A stretch of DNA of 26,550 bases, from positions 3,097 through 29,646 of the IMG/VR virus record IMGVR_UViG_3300030117_001852; one strand, given 5' to 3'. Under the pieces are notes generated by a model that was given only the letters and a program-made list of their open reading frames with translations, did not search any database and was not told the origin of the DNA. The position numbers and the translations under genes are program-made. The DNA comes from a virus. Shown here piece after piece: positions 20,612-26,520 of the stretch. Each line of letters starts with the position of its first letter. Position 1 is the first letter of the stretch.

Positions 20612-21019
20612 ATGGCTAGAAAAAACACTGAAGAAGCTCTAAAAGAAAAAGCAAGACTATCAAAAATAGTTTACTTGCTTAGAGTTACTTCAAAAAAAAC
20701 CCAATCTTCAATTGCAAAAGCAATTGAAAAAACTTTCCAGCAAGTACAAAAATATGAAGGTGGAAAAAACAGTATGAGTTCACCCATGTTGTTTGCATTA
20801 GCAAAGGCTGAAGGATGGGATATTAATACTTTGTATTATGGAGATCCCGAAGAAATGATTAAGCAAATGCCGCTTGATTTTGACACTGGAAATGCGAAAA
20901 AACATTTTTTGAATGTAGACAGCCAGATAGAGGAAGAACGTAAATTACAAGCGCGCTATGAGCCTTTAATGCACCAATTAAACCAAGAGCTAGCTGGCCA
21001 AAATACTTTTAAAGGATAA
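20612..21019 (+). CDS. XRE-type HTH regulator downstream of integrase
   Basis: 135 residues from ATG 20612, with AAAGGA six bases in front; ATG 20606 overlaps the integrase stop and gives two more residues. The HTH is KTQSSIAKAIEKTFQQVQKY then E-G-G-K-N-S-M, the typical Q-S-x-x-Q-K-Y recognition helix of P22 C2/XRE proteins. The last 40 residues are a charged helix, perhaps for dimerisation. Being coupled to the integrase, it may act as an excision/integration regulator or as an alternative repressor. No peptidase domain. Confidence 0.75.
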   Translation: MARKNTEEALKEKARLSKIVYLLRVTSKKTQSSIAKAIEKTFQQVQKYEGGKNSMSSPMLFALAKAEGWDINTLYYGDPEEMIKQMPLDFDTGNAKKHFLNVDSQIEEERKLQARYEPLMHQLNQELAGQNTFKG

Positions 21020-21025
21020 AAATTT

Positions 21026-21048
21026 TGAGGGAGCTAACAACTCCCTCA
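21026..21048 (+). terminator. Hairpin after the integrase operon
   Basis: TGAGGGAG, 7-base loop, CTCCCTCA: an 8-bp stem directly behind the last plus-strand gene, with ATTTAC behind it rather than a T run. Its right arm is also the first TTACTCCC-type repeat, so it may serve both as transcript end and as integrase arm site. Confidence 0.45.
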
Positions 21049-21269
21049 TTTACTCCCCCGTTTACTCCCTGATGCTTTAGAATTATTGCTTATCAATAGG
21101 TAGCGGTAATATTCGAACCTACCGATCTTTTTTAAGTTTTTCGTTGATATATAACACTTACAACTTGAATTAGACAATTTTTATTTACCAAAAGTGTTGT
21201 AAAATAAGCGTTGATTTTATTGGATGTTTCACTTTCGGAATATCGTTTACTCCCTCATTACTCCCTGAT
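21040..21269 (+). repeat. TTACTCCC direct repeats: candidate integrase arm-type sites of attP
   Basis: Five copies of (T)TTACTCCC(T): 21040-21049, 21050-21057, 21061-21073, 21246-21258 and 21258-21269, the last four in two clusters 180 bases apart. The clusters flank an AT-rich stretch and lie between integrase/regulator genes and the tRNA-Pro. Short direct repeats beside the core are what tyrosine integrases use as arm sites. The same ACTCCCT occurs by itself elsewhere in the window, so only the clustering is significant. Confidence 0.5.
21099..21133 (+). terminator. Possible second terminator in the att region
   Basis: GGTAG (21099-21103) and CTACC (21119-21123) form a 5-bp stem with a 15-base loop, followed after four bases by six T residues (21128-21133). 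It would stop transcription from the integrase operon before the tRNA gene. The stem is short, so the call is weak. Confidence 0.3.
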
Positions 21270-21285
21270 AAAAGATTTAAAAATT

Positions 21286-21362
21286 CGGGGATTAGCGCAG
21301 CCTGGTAGCGCATCTGCTTTGGGAGCAGAGGGTCGCTGGTTCAAATCCAGCATCCCCGACCA
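21286..21362 (+). tRNA. tRNA-Pro (anticodon TGG), complete, CCA encoded
   Basis: A complete 77-base cloverleaf: acceptor CGGGGAT/ATCCCCG (7 bp, C1-G72 as usual for bacterial tRNA-Pro), D stem GCGC/GCGC, anticodon stem TCTGC/GCAGA with loop TTTGGGA (anticodon TGG, 21320-21322), T stem GCTGG/CCAGC with TTCAAAT loop, discriminator A and encoded CCA. It lies behind the integrase and TTACTCCC repeats and abuts the stop of the next, opposite-strand gene. It may be the attP copy of the host tRNA target, or a phage-carried tRNA reading CCA/CCT, common Pro codons here. Confidence 0.95.
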
Positions 21363-21590
21363 TTATTCGTATGTTTTATCTTCAGCAAGCACTTGATCTA
21401 TTTCATTTGTTATAATTGTCTGGGTTTCTGTGCGTAAATCATCGTCTTTTTTCATGCAATCGTAGTGTGCATAGGTTTTATCCATAAATGCAACAAAACT
21501 TTCATTATTAGTCATGTCAACTTTGCAATATTTACAACACCCAATATTCATAACTGGATTTGTATTTTTTTTCCAAAGTTTTTTAGTCAT
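21363..21590 (-). CDS. Small Cys-rich protein, 75 aa
   Basis: 75 residues. CCKYCKVDMT with a second half HYDCMKKDDD gives Cys-x-x-Cys and His-x-x-Cys, a likely small zinc-binding unit. The last third is an acidic helix (DDLRTETQTIITNEIDQVLA). Last gene of the leftward lysis cluster; the stop TAA begins on the base after the tRNA's CCA, so there is no room for a separate terminator. It overlaps the preceding gene by eight bases. No family recognised. Confidence 0.6.
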   Translation of the reverse strand: MTKKLWKKNTNPVMNIGCCKYCKVDMTNNESFVAFMDKTYAHYDCMKKDDDLRTETQTIITNEIDQVLAEDKTYE

Positions 21591-21783
21591 CCTTTTTTGA
21601 TATGCTTAGAATTTTTCCATCCTTGACTACTGCATTTACTTGCATACAAGCATATTGAGCATTTGAGTTTCTTCGAGCAATACGAGCCTTTTTCATGCAC
21701 TCAGACATCGTATTCATCAACAAGTGTTCTTTCAAAACTGGTGGATCTCCCAGGTACATAAGCAGCGCAAAAACTAACTCCAT
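21583..21783 (-). CDS. Small exported-looking protein, 66 aa
   Basis: 66 residues with a short hydrophobic start (MELVFALLMYLGDPPVLKEH) and two Cys in the mature part (S-E-C-M-K-K-A-R and Q-Y-A-C-M-Q), a layout shared with the 76-aa protein at 24345-24575. Such small proteins with a hydrophobic start, a 'C-M-x-K-A' helix and 'Y-x-C' are common in marine phage lysis regions; a periplasmic role is likely. Overlaps the coiled-coil membrane gene by one base. Confidence 0.6.
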   Translation of the reverse strand: MELVFALLMYLGDPPVLKEHLLMNTMSECMKKARIARRNSNAQYACMQVNAVVKDGKILSISKKDD

Positions 21784-22154
21784 TAATGACCCCCGTTTTG
21801 TCTTACTTTGTCTTTTAACATCTCAATAGTTTCTTTCATTTGTTCAATATCTTTCATGGCTCTATTAAGATTTACATTGTTGTTTCTCATACTTTCCATT
21901 TCAGCATCTGTTTTTTCCTGGGATGTCGTCAACATTTCCAGAAGAAGATATTGCTCTTGATCTGTAATTTTTTGATCTGATTTTGTTATTAGATCTGCCT
22001 CCATGATATGTCTGGAGTTCTCTAAACTTGTAAGCCTGGAGGTTATTTCTGTATAGGCAAAAATTCCAAATGCGACAGCTGCGAGTAATGCTATTAAATT
22101 TCTGACGGGTAAACTTATTTTGCTGCTGTCTGAAATAGATATATTATCTTTCAT
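21783..22154 (-). CDS. Membrane-anchored coiled-coil protein (possible spanin-like)
   Basis: 123 residues: a cytoplasmic start of 17, a membrane helix (VRNLIALLAAVAFGIFAYTE), then a long coiled coil (residues 45-118) with heptads up to a Gly-His end. An N-terminal anchor with a periplasmic coiled coil is the layout of inner-membrane spanins (Rz) that help breach the outer membrane. It lies in the same cluster as holin and lysozyme. No Rz1-type lipoprotein was found nested in or near it, so the spanin idea is tentative. ATG overlaps the previous stop. Confidence 0.55.
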   Translation of the reverse strand: MKDNISISDSSKISLPVRNLIALLAAVAFGIFAYTEITSRLTSLENSRHIMEADLITKSDQKITDQEQYLLLEMLTTSQEKTDAEMESMRNNNVNLNRAMKDIEQMKETIEMLKDKVRQNGGH

Positions 22155-22285
22155 TAACCCCTACCTTGCCTATTGTATTTTTTAAAATCTCTAGCTTCAC
22201 CTTTTGATAAATTTTTTTTATGTCGTCTTGGCCGTTTCTTTGGTTTCTCTCTTGGTACAAAGTGAGTAAATTTTTGTTTAGCCAT
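22154..22285 (-). CDS. Tiny very basic protein, 43 aa
   Basis: 43 residues beginning MAKQKFTHFVPREKPKKRPR and continuing R-H-K-K-N-L-S-K-G-E-A-R, ending R-Q-G-R-G: about one third Lys/Arg. The start overlaps the cupin gene's end by eight bases and the stop shares bases with the next ATG (TAATG). Near-identical tiny basic proteins recur in marine podoviruses, usually in this late region. A nucleic-acid or virion-DNA binding role is likely but unproven. Confidence 0.7.
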   Translation of the reverse strand: MAKQKFTHFVPREKPKKRPRRHKKNLSKGEARDFKKYNRQGRG

Positions 22286-22778
22286 TTAATTTAGCTTGTT
22301 CTGAATGGTTCTTACCCATAGATTTTCCATCCCAATTTGAACTAACATGAGTTGGATCTACGTCATTTAACCAATGTTGAATTGATATAAAAGCACCACC
22401 AAATTTTGATGCAGTTCCACCATGTAAATCGTTAGGCTTTACTCTGATTGTTTGATAGGCATTAACTGGATAACCATTGCTTTCCTCTAATGCTTGATCC
22501 TCTGTCATTACCACTTCTCCAGAATGGGTAAATTTCATGCCGTATAAAAAGCATTCATAACTGTCAACGTCTGGATGGGTATGTTCAGGTATAACTAAAT
22601 TAGGTTGACATATAAAAAGCTCTACTTGAAAAGGTTTTTTTCTATACAAAACTATACCACTTACACCTTCTATAAATAACAATGGATTTTTAAATGGTGT
22701 GTAAACTCTATTTATTTCACCAGAGTTTAAAAACCAATCAGCAAAATAAGATAATTTATCTTCTTTTGGATCTATCAT
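22278..22778 (-). CDS. Cupin-fold protein, 166 aa
   Basis: 166 residues, one cupin domain. Motif 1 is NLVIPEHTHPDVDSYECFLYG (shown here in part: EHTHPDVDSYE, His66, His68, Glu75), with a second metal ligand at His119 in RVKPNDLHGG, the usual H-x-H-x(n)-E...H set that holds iron, manganese or zinc. The family covers isomerases, dioxygenases and sugar or sensor proteins; no substrate can be told. It is out of place in a lysis cluster, but cupin-like genes of this kind are present in marine phages near tail and lysis genes. It could modify a surface sugar. Confidence 0.75.
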   Translation of the reverse strand: MIDPKEDKLSYFADWFLNSGEINRVYTPFKNPLLFIEGVSGIVLYRKKPFQVELFICQPNLVIPEHTHPDVDSYECFLYGMKFTHSGEVVMTEDQALEESNGYPVNAYQTIRVKPNDLHGGTASKFGGAFISIQHWLNDVDPTHVSSNWDGKSMGKNHSEQAKLNG

Positions 22779-23062
22779 TAAAATAAAAAATTTTTAATTT
22801 TTTGTATTATTCCAGGTTTTTCATTCTGTAAAACCAATGGTAAATAACTAGCAGCTATTTCTTTTCCAGATTTATTTTGTTCTTCTTCAGTTTTTTTGCT
22901 TCTTGAATTTATTTTATTGGGTCTAAATTTATCAACTAATACATACCGATACACATAATTATCACATCTAACACCATCAAATTGAAAGTGTAATGTATCT
23001 GGTGGATCTTGGTATTGTGAACCAAAACATTTAGGATCAAAATCTGATTTAGTTACTGTCAT
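22778..23062 (-). CDS. Hypothetical protein, 94 aa
   Basis: 94 residues, unknown family. The first half is beta-like (DTLHFQFDGVRCDNYVYRYV) and the second a charged linker with a short amphipathic C-terminal helix (IIQKIKNFLF), a shape that could touch a membrane. It overlaps the holin gene's end by four bases and shares one base with the cupin start, so the three are translated as a coupled set. Confidence 0.55.
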   Translation of the reverse strand: MTVTKSDFDPKCFGSQYQDPPDTLHFQFDGVRCDNYVYRYVLVDKFRPNKINSRSKKTEEEQNKSGKEIAASYLPLVLQNEKPGIIQKIKNFLF

Positions 23063-23427
23063 TTCTTTTTCCTATTCATTAGCTTGTCAGAAACTCTTGA
23101 ACCAAAACTTGCAGTAAATACAATAATAACTAAATACCATACGCTATCTGGCAGATCATTTATGATTGCTACCCACTCTCTAAAATTTTCTCTAGTAGAT
23201 GGAAACCAACCAGTAGTTAGCATTCCGATTAGCCAGAGCATTAAAATTTCATCTTTATAAGATTGATCTTGGCTTTTAATTCTAGTTATATCTACATCTT
23301 TGGCTGCTTCTATTTCAGCAGCTCTTATTGTTTTAATTTTTTCTGCTTTATGTTTGAAGTGATCTGTTGCTTTATTAATAACCATTTTAGTTAATGGATT
23401 ATTAAATAATTTTAATAGGTGTATCAT
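23059..23427 (-). CDS. Holin-like membrane protein, 122 aa
   Basis: 122 residues. A charged N-terminal helix (25-60) is followed by a membrane segment at 61-75 (ILMLWLIGMLTTGWF), an extracytoplasmic loop (PSTRENFREWVAIINDLPDS) and a second segment at 96-112 (VWYLVIIVFTASFGSRV), then a basic C-terminus (KLMNRKKK). This layout, with the W-Y-x-x-x-x...F-G motif, is that of the three-helix holin family found in alphaproteobacterial phages and gene transfer agents. It shares the ATGA overlap with the lysozyme gene, as holin and endolysin pairs usually do. Confidence 0.75.
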   Translation of the reverse strand: MIHLLKLFNNPLTKMVINKATDHFKHKAEKIKTIRAAEIEAAKDVDITRIKSQDQSYKDEILMLWLIGMLTTGWFPSTRENFREWVAIINDLPDSVWYLVIIVFTASFGSRVSDKLMNRKKK

Positions 23428-23849
23428 GCGCAGCTCCTAACTAATTCTGCCAGGCTTTCACATCTTGCGGTAGTTTGCTTATGCCAATTACTGTCGATCA
23501 TTTCTTCCGACATTTTTTTCCAATTACCAGCTTCTAAACCTTCCCACATTTTTTTGAATTTCATTACTCTTGGTTTTCCAAGCTGGAAACACATTTCACA
23601 AATGACACCTTTAATAGTTTCTGGTACTTCTATTTCTTCCAAAAGTTCTTCAGCAGATGTAAGAGCAATTTGAAAGTCATTGTCAAAAACAGCTTCAAGC
23701 TCCTCTTTAGGATACGCCACACCTTCAACAAAGTTATCGGTAGGTAGAACCAAATGGCCATACCCAATTGTAGCGAAACCCAGGCTATCGGAGTACACAG
23801 TATCCCTAAACCCCTCATGTTCTTTAATTCTTTGTTTAACATCTTCCAT
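23424..23849 (-). CDS. T4-type lysozyme (GH24 endolysin)
   Basis: 141 residues. The first 32 hold the family's catalytic set: Glu12 in KEHEGF, Asp21 in YSDSLG and Thr27 in ATIGYGH, equivalent to Glu11, Asp20 and Thr26 of T4 lysozyme. It cleaves the beta-1,4 link between MurNAc and GlcNAc in peptidoglycan at the end of infection. No signal peptide or SAR helix is visible, so it depends on the holin next to it for release. Slightly shorter than T4 lysozyme (164). Confidence 0.93.
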   Translation of the reverse strand: MEDVKQRIKEHEGFRDTVYSDSLGFATIGYGHLVLPTDNFVEGVAYPKEELEAVFDNDFQIALTSAEELLEEIEVPETIKGVICEMCFQLGKPRVMKFKKMWEGLEAGNWKKMSEEMIDSNWHKQTTARCESLAELVRSCA

Positions 23850-23855
23850 GATTTA

Positions 23856-24146
23856 TTAACCTCCTGGATCAAAATTGATAATTTTGACACCTAATTTTTT
23901 TTGTTCCCCAGTTCTAGCGCGGTAGATCTTTCCTTTATCTTTGCGATAGTTTTGAGTTTTGACATCATAGGCGGTGTACTTCCCAGTTTTAACATTCAGT
24001 ATTAAAATATCTATTGGCCCAGCTCCAACTGGAGTAAAGACTATTAGATTTGGATCCTTGGCAAATTTAGCAGCAGCTAATAGTTCATTAGATAAACCTT
24101 TAGCAGCTGTAATTCTATTTCGTAAAGTAGTAGAAGATTGAGCCAA
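23856..24146 (-). CDS. PD-(D/E)XK nuclease-like protein, 96 aa
   Basis: 96 residues from TTG 24146, chosen because AGGTGG lies five bases before it; GTG 24155 would add three residues but sits inside that Shine-Dalgarno. The core GLSNELLAAAKFAKDPNLIV, then T-P-V-G-A-G-P-I-D-I-L-I-L, and YTAYDVKTQN has the Glu, Asp and D-x-K pattern of small endonuclease-fold proteins such as Holliday junction resolvases. In DVK the usual Glu or Gln is Asp. It could trim replication intermediates before packaging; its location among lysis genes is unusual. It overlaps the previous gene by 32 bases. Confidence 0.6.
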   Translation of the reverse strand: MAQSSTTLRNRITAAKGLSNELLAAAKFAKDPNLIVFTPVGAGPIDILILNVKTGKYTAYDVKTQNYRKDKGKIYRARTGEQKKLGVKIINFDPGG

Positions 24147-24348
24147 GCAAACCACCTATAAGTATTATTATTGCAGCAGCTCCTTTACCCCTATTCATGT
24201 CAGCTTTTAATTCTTTAATATCTTTTTTCATTTCATCAATTGCTTTAAACAAAGTTTTCATTCGTTCAGCGCAAACTTTTTCGTGATAAGAAATCCTAAC
24301 ACCATTTCTATCTTCAATATTAGATGTTACAGATTTCTTTTTTTTCAT
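24115..24348 (-). CDS. Small C-terminally anchored coiled-coil membrane protein, 77 aa
   Basis: 77 residues from ATG 24348, which overlaps the TGA of the gene before (ATGA); an upstream TTG (24375) is rejected because it lies inside that gene. A charged coiled coil (MKTLFKAIDEMKKDIKELKA) is followed by a C-terminal membrane helix (AAAIIILIGGLLGSIFYYF). N-terminus in the cytoplasm is predicted. The layout is that of phage hemolysin/XhlA-like proteins that work with holins, which would suit the lysis cluster. Confidence 0.6.
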   Translation of the reverse strand: MKKKKSVTSNIEDRNGVRISYHEKVCAERMKTLFKAIDEMKKDIKELKADMNRGKGAAAIIILIGGLLGSIFYYFTK

Positions 24349-24575
24349 GATGTTTGAACCACTACTTGTTTGCAAGCAAATCTAACAGCTAATTTTTTTT
24401 TGTTAATTTGTTCTTCTGTATATGTTTCTGCTAAAGCGTTATGAGAAATTTTATATCCAGCAAATACGCAATCAGACCAGTTAGCAAATTCCAGAGGTTT
24501 TATACTATCAGGCTTACAATGAAAATGACCAGCTGTAAATGAACATAGGTGTAGTATTAAAACAAACTTAATCAT
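24345..24575 (-). CDS. Small secreted-type protein with Cys pattern, 76 aa
   Basis: 76 residues. A signal-like start (MIKFVLILHLCSFTAGHFHC) leads to a short mature part with W-S-D-C-V-F-A-G-Y and R-F-A-C-K-Q-V, so up to three or four Cys could pair in the periplasm. Proteins of this layout (hydrophobic start, W-x-D-C, A-G-Y, F-x-C) are recurrent in marine phage late regions with unknown role. Eighteen bases separate it from the gene before. It starts the lysis group behind the fibre genes. Confidence 0.65.
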   Translation of the reverse strand: MIKFVLILHLCSFTAGHFHCKPDSIKPLEFANWSDCVFAGYKISHNALAETYTEEQINKKKLAVRFACKQVVVQTS

Positions 24576-24593
24576 TAGATTGTTTCCTTTTTA

Positions 24594-24863
24594 TTATAAG
24601 ATTATTGTATTTGCTTCTTCTTCAGTAAGCGGTTGACCAGCGATTAGTTTAGCTTTAGCACTAGCTTTTAAATTTTCTCTAGCAGTTCTTTCTTCTTCTT
24701 CAGTAGGTAACTCTGCCATCTTAGCTTCTATGTCAGCTTTAGAAATTGGATTACCAACTATCCACTCAATAGTACAATTTTCTAATGTTTCTCCAACAAT
24801 TCTCATTTGAGCATTTTCATTTATTTTCCAAATTGCTTTTACTACTAATTCAATTTCATTCAT
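24594..24863 (-). CDS. Fibre-partner protein 2 (XkdW-like), 89 aa
   Basis: 89 residues, same length as and clearly related to the protein at 25367-25636: both share R-I...L...I-x-W...G...PISK(A/S)DIE(A/N)KM in the middle and K-A-S-(A/G)-K-x-K-L near the end. The W-x-x-G-x-x-P-I-S-x-x-D-I-E core is that of XkdW-like or tail-fibre-assembly-type proteins, which bind or fold the adjacent fibre. The ATG overlaps the stop of the fibre gene before it (TAATG), as in the other copy. Confidence 0.7.
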   Translation of the reverse strand: MNEIELVVKAIWKINENAQMRIVGETLENCTIEWIVGNPISKADIEAKMAELPTEEEERTARENLKASAKAKLIAGQPLTEEEANTIIL

Positions 24864-25366
24864 TAATTTGCTACCTCCAAAAGAGTAATGGTTGATTGCA
24901 TTGCTCCAGTTTGAAATGTTATTTGTTCTCCAGAAGTTTCTATTTGAGCTTGCATTTTGTAAGTCGTTGCAGAAGTTGTAGATGGACTATCAAGATGACT
25001 AAAAGCTGGCATCATCCAAATATTATCATTATTTGTATTTGCAAAATATAATCCAATAGAATTATTGTTACCTCCTCCATAAATTTGTGTGCTTCCTCTT
25101 AAAATATTTACACCACCTATTGCACTATTTCTTGAAGAACCAGATACTAACTTTGCAGATGCAGAAATTAAAATCAAAACTTTTGAACTTGTAGCTGAAG
25201 GTGTAATTGCTGCTGTTATATTAGTATCGGTAAAACTTTGAGCTGTTATATTTACAGCAGATGTTGTAGTACCTTGAACAACTTGCAAAACCTTACCAGT
25301 AGTAATAGCTGCTGGTAGAGCTGTTATCGCAGATATTGTATTATTGTTTGGTTTAATTATTGCCAT
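24863..25366 (-). CDS. Short tail fibre/tip protein, 167 aa (second copy)
   Basis: 167 residues, beta-rich. The segment SHLDSPSTTSATTYKMQAQI followed by a Gly-rich strand and L-L-E-V at the end matches the C-terminal third of the 294-aa fibre gene (YIDSPSTTSAQSYSI, L-W-E-I-L-P), the pattern of a jelly-roll receptor-binding head. It lacks the virion-anchoring N-terminal domain of that fibre, so it may be a tip subunit joining the fibre as a hetero-oligomer, or a variant receptor-binding module. It follows the 89-aa partner gene by one base. Confidence 0.7.
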   Translation of the reverse strand: MAIIKPNNNTISAITALPAAITTGKVLQVVQGTTTSAVNITAQSFTDTNITAAITPSATSSKVLILISASAKLVSGSSRNSAIGGVNILRGSTQIYGGGNNNSIGLYFANTNNDNIWMMPAFSHLDSPSTTSATTYKMQAQIETSGEQITFQTGAMQSTITLLEVAN

Positions 25367-25636
25367 CTATACTCCTATCAATGCTTGGATTTCATCATCG
25401 TCTAATCCTAAGTCTTTTAGTTTTTGTTTGCCTGATGCTTTTTTATTTGTTTTTTCTGTTTCAGCATTAGCAAATTCTGTTTCTATTACTTGCATTTTAT
25501 TTTCAATATCTGATTTAGAAATTGGAGTTGTTCCATTTAACCAAGTAATTTTATCTAAATTATTGTCATCAATTCTAAATTCTGCTGATGAATTTATTGC
25601 TTTTATAGAATTAAATATTTTATCTGCTAAATTCAT
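25367..25636 (-). CDS. Fibre-partner protein 1 (XkdW-like), 89 aa
   Basis: 89 residues from ATG 25636, sharing bases with the stop of the 294-aa fibre gene (TAATG); an earlier start inside the fibre gene is possible but unnecessary. Middle motif KITWLNGTTPISKSDIENKM and the later K-A-S-G-K-Q-K-L match its paralogue at 24594-24863. Family members are small alpha/beta proteins encoded directly after fibre genes and thought to help fibre assembly. Acidic end (LGLDDDEIQALIGV). Confidence 0.7.
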   Translation of the reverse strand: MNLADKIFNSIKAINSSAEFRIDDNNLDKITWLNGTTPISKSDIENKMQVIETEFANAETEKTNKKASGKQKLKDLGLDDDEIQALIGV

Positions 25637-26520
25637 TATGGTAAAATCTCCCAAAGTTGCAACATATTAGAAGCACCACAACCATATCTAACTGTACCAC
25701 TATATTGCGGACTTACTACAATAGAGTACGATTGAGCTGAGGTTGTTGATGGACTATCAATATATGAAAACGTGTAATGACATCTAATAGCATTACCAGC
25801 GTTATGAAAAAATACATCACCAGCATCAAAAACTTTTGAACCACTTGCAAGAGTTCCTCTATATATATCAACAGAACCATATTCATCATTATCTGGTTGT
25901 GCAACTATTGTTGACATTATTAAAATTGTTGATGAAGCTGAAGATGGTGTTATGCTTAGAGTTGCAACTTGCGTATCTGAGGAGTGAGAGCTATCAAAAA
26001 CTGTGCTTTGATAAACTACCTGACCTAATCTACCAAGACCTTTTATATAACTATAATCTACTCTTTTAAGAGTCCCTGCATCTGATACTAAAAATTCATC
26101 TGTGTTTGCGGGCTCGGCCGCTAATTCAGTTTGTCCAGAGATAACATTATCATTAAGGTGTTCACTTTCAACAGCATCATCTGCTATCTTTGCTTCTGTT
26201 ATTGCATCTGCTGCTATCGCTGCAGTGTTCACTGACCCTGCACCAGGTGCATTTGTTGCAGTTGCTCTACCTAAGAACACACAATACATTTCGTCCGTGC
26301 CATTTGTTAACGCTGCGGATAGTGTAAGAGTTGTGCCCGAGGCAGTGTATGCTTTACCTGATCCTGGCTCCTGAACAATGTTGTTAATTACAAGACGAAG
26401 ATCATTTTCGTTATTTACGGAATGATCTAAAGTGTACGCGGTTTGAGAATTGACAATAGTAAATACTTGTCTTTCAAAACTTATGAAACTTCTTGCTGGT
26501 GCGTTTCCTAAATATGCCAT
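25636..26520 (-). CDS. Tail fibre protein, 294 aa
   Basis: 294 residues. N-terminus MAYLGNAPARSFISFERQVF then a T-A-Y-T-L-D-H-S-V-N-N-E-N-D-L-R-L-V-I-N strand set and Y-T-A-S-G-T-T-L-T-L form the virion-attachment domain common to marine podovirus fibres; a short helical linker (AIAADAITEAKIADDAVESE) joins it to a C-terminal jelly-roll head from about 165, with YIDSPSTTSAQSYSIVVSPQ. It binds the host receptor. A good Shine-Dalgarno (TAAGGAG) lies before the ATG. Upstream, a few codons ending in TAA at 26529-26531 may be the end of the preceding late gene (outside the window). Confidence 0.85.
   Translation of the reverse strand: MAYLGNAPARSFISFERQVFTIVNSQTAYTLDHSVNNENDLRLVINNIVQEPGSGKAYTASGTTLTLSAALTNGTDEMYCVFLGRATATNAPGAGSVNTAAIAADAITEAKIADDAVESEHLNDNVISGQTELAAEPANTDEFLVSDAGTLKRVDYSYIKGLGRLGQVVYQSTVFDSSHSSDTQVATLSITPSSASSTILIMSTIVAQPDNDEYGSVDIYRGTLASGSKVFDAGDVFFHNAGNAIRCHYTFSYIDSPSTTSAQSYSIVVSPQYSGTVRYGCGASNMLQLWEILP

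Noticed and set aside
18118-21019. Anti-CRISPR/Aca pair (small genes plus downstream HTH)
   Set aside because: The integrase separates the small genes from the HTH gene, and no Acr or Aca similarity is recognisable by eye; remains possible only as speculation.
21099-21124. Minus-strand GGTTCGAA looked like a tRNA T loop
   Set aside because: No 5-bp T stem, acceptor arm or CCA can be built around it; treated as part of a weak hairpin.
21040-21269. TTACTCCC repeats as a CRISPR array
   Set aside because: Units are 8-13 bases, irregularly spaced and not separated by uniform spacers.
21286-21362. tRNA-Pro as the border of an integrated prophage
   Set aside because: Genes on both sides are phage genes (regulator/integrase on one, lysis cluster on the other), so it is internal to the phage genome.
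23630-23890. Minus-strand open frame of 86 codons overlapping the lysozyme gene
   Set aside because: It lies in another frame of the lysozyme gene, whose catalytic residues are clear; the alternative product is low-complexity.
24349-24375. Upstream TTG start of the coiled-coil membrane gene (24375)
   Set aside because: Lies inside the preceding coding frame; the ATG at 24348 overlaps its stop as ATGA, the pattern used throughout this cluster.
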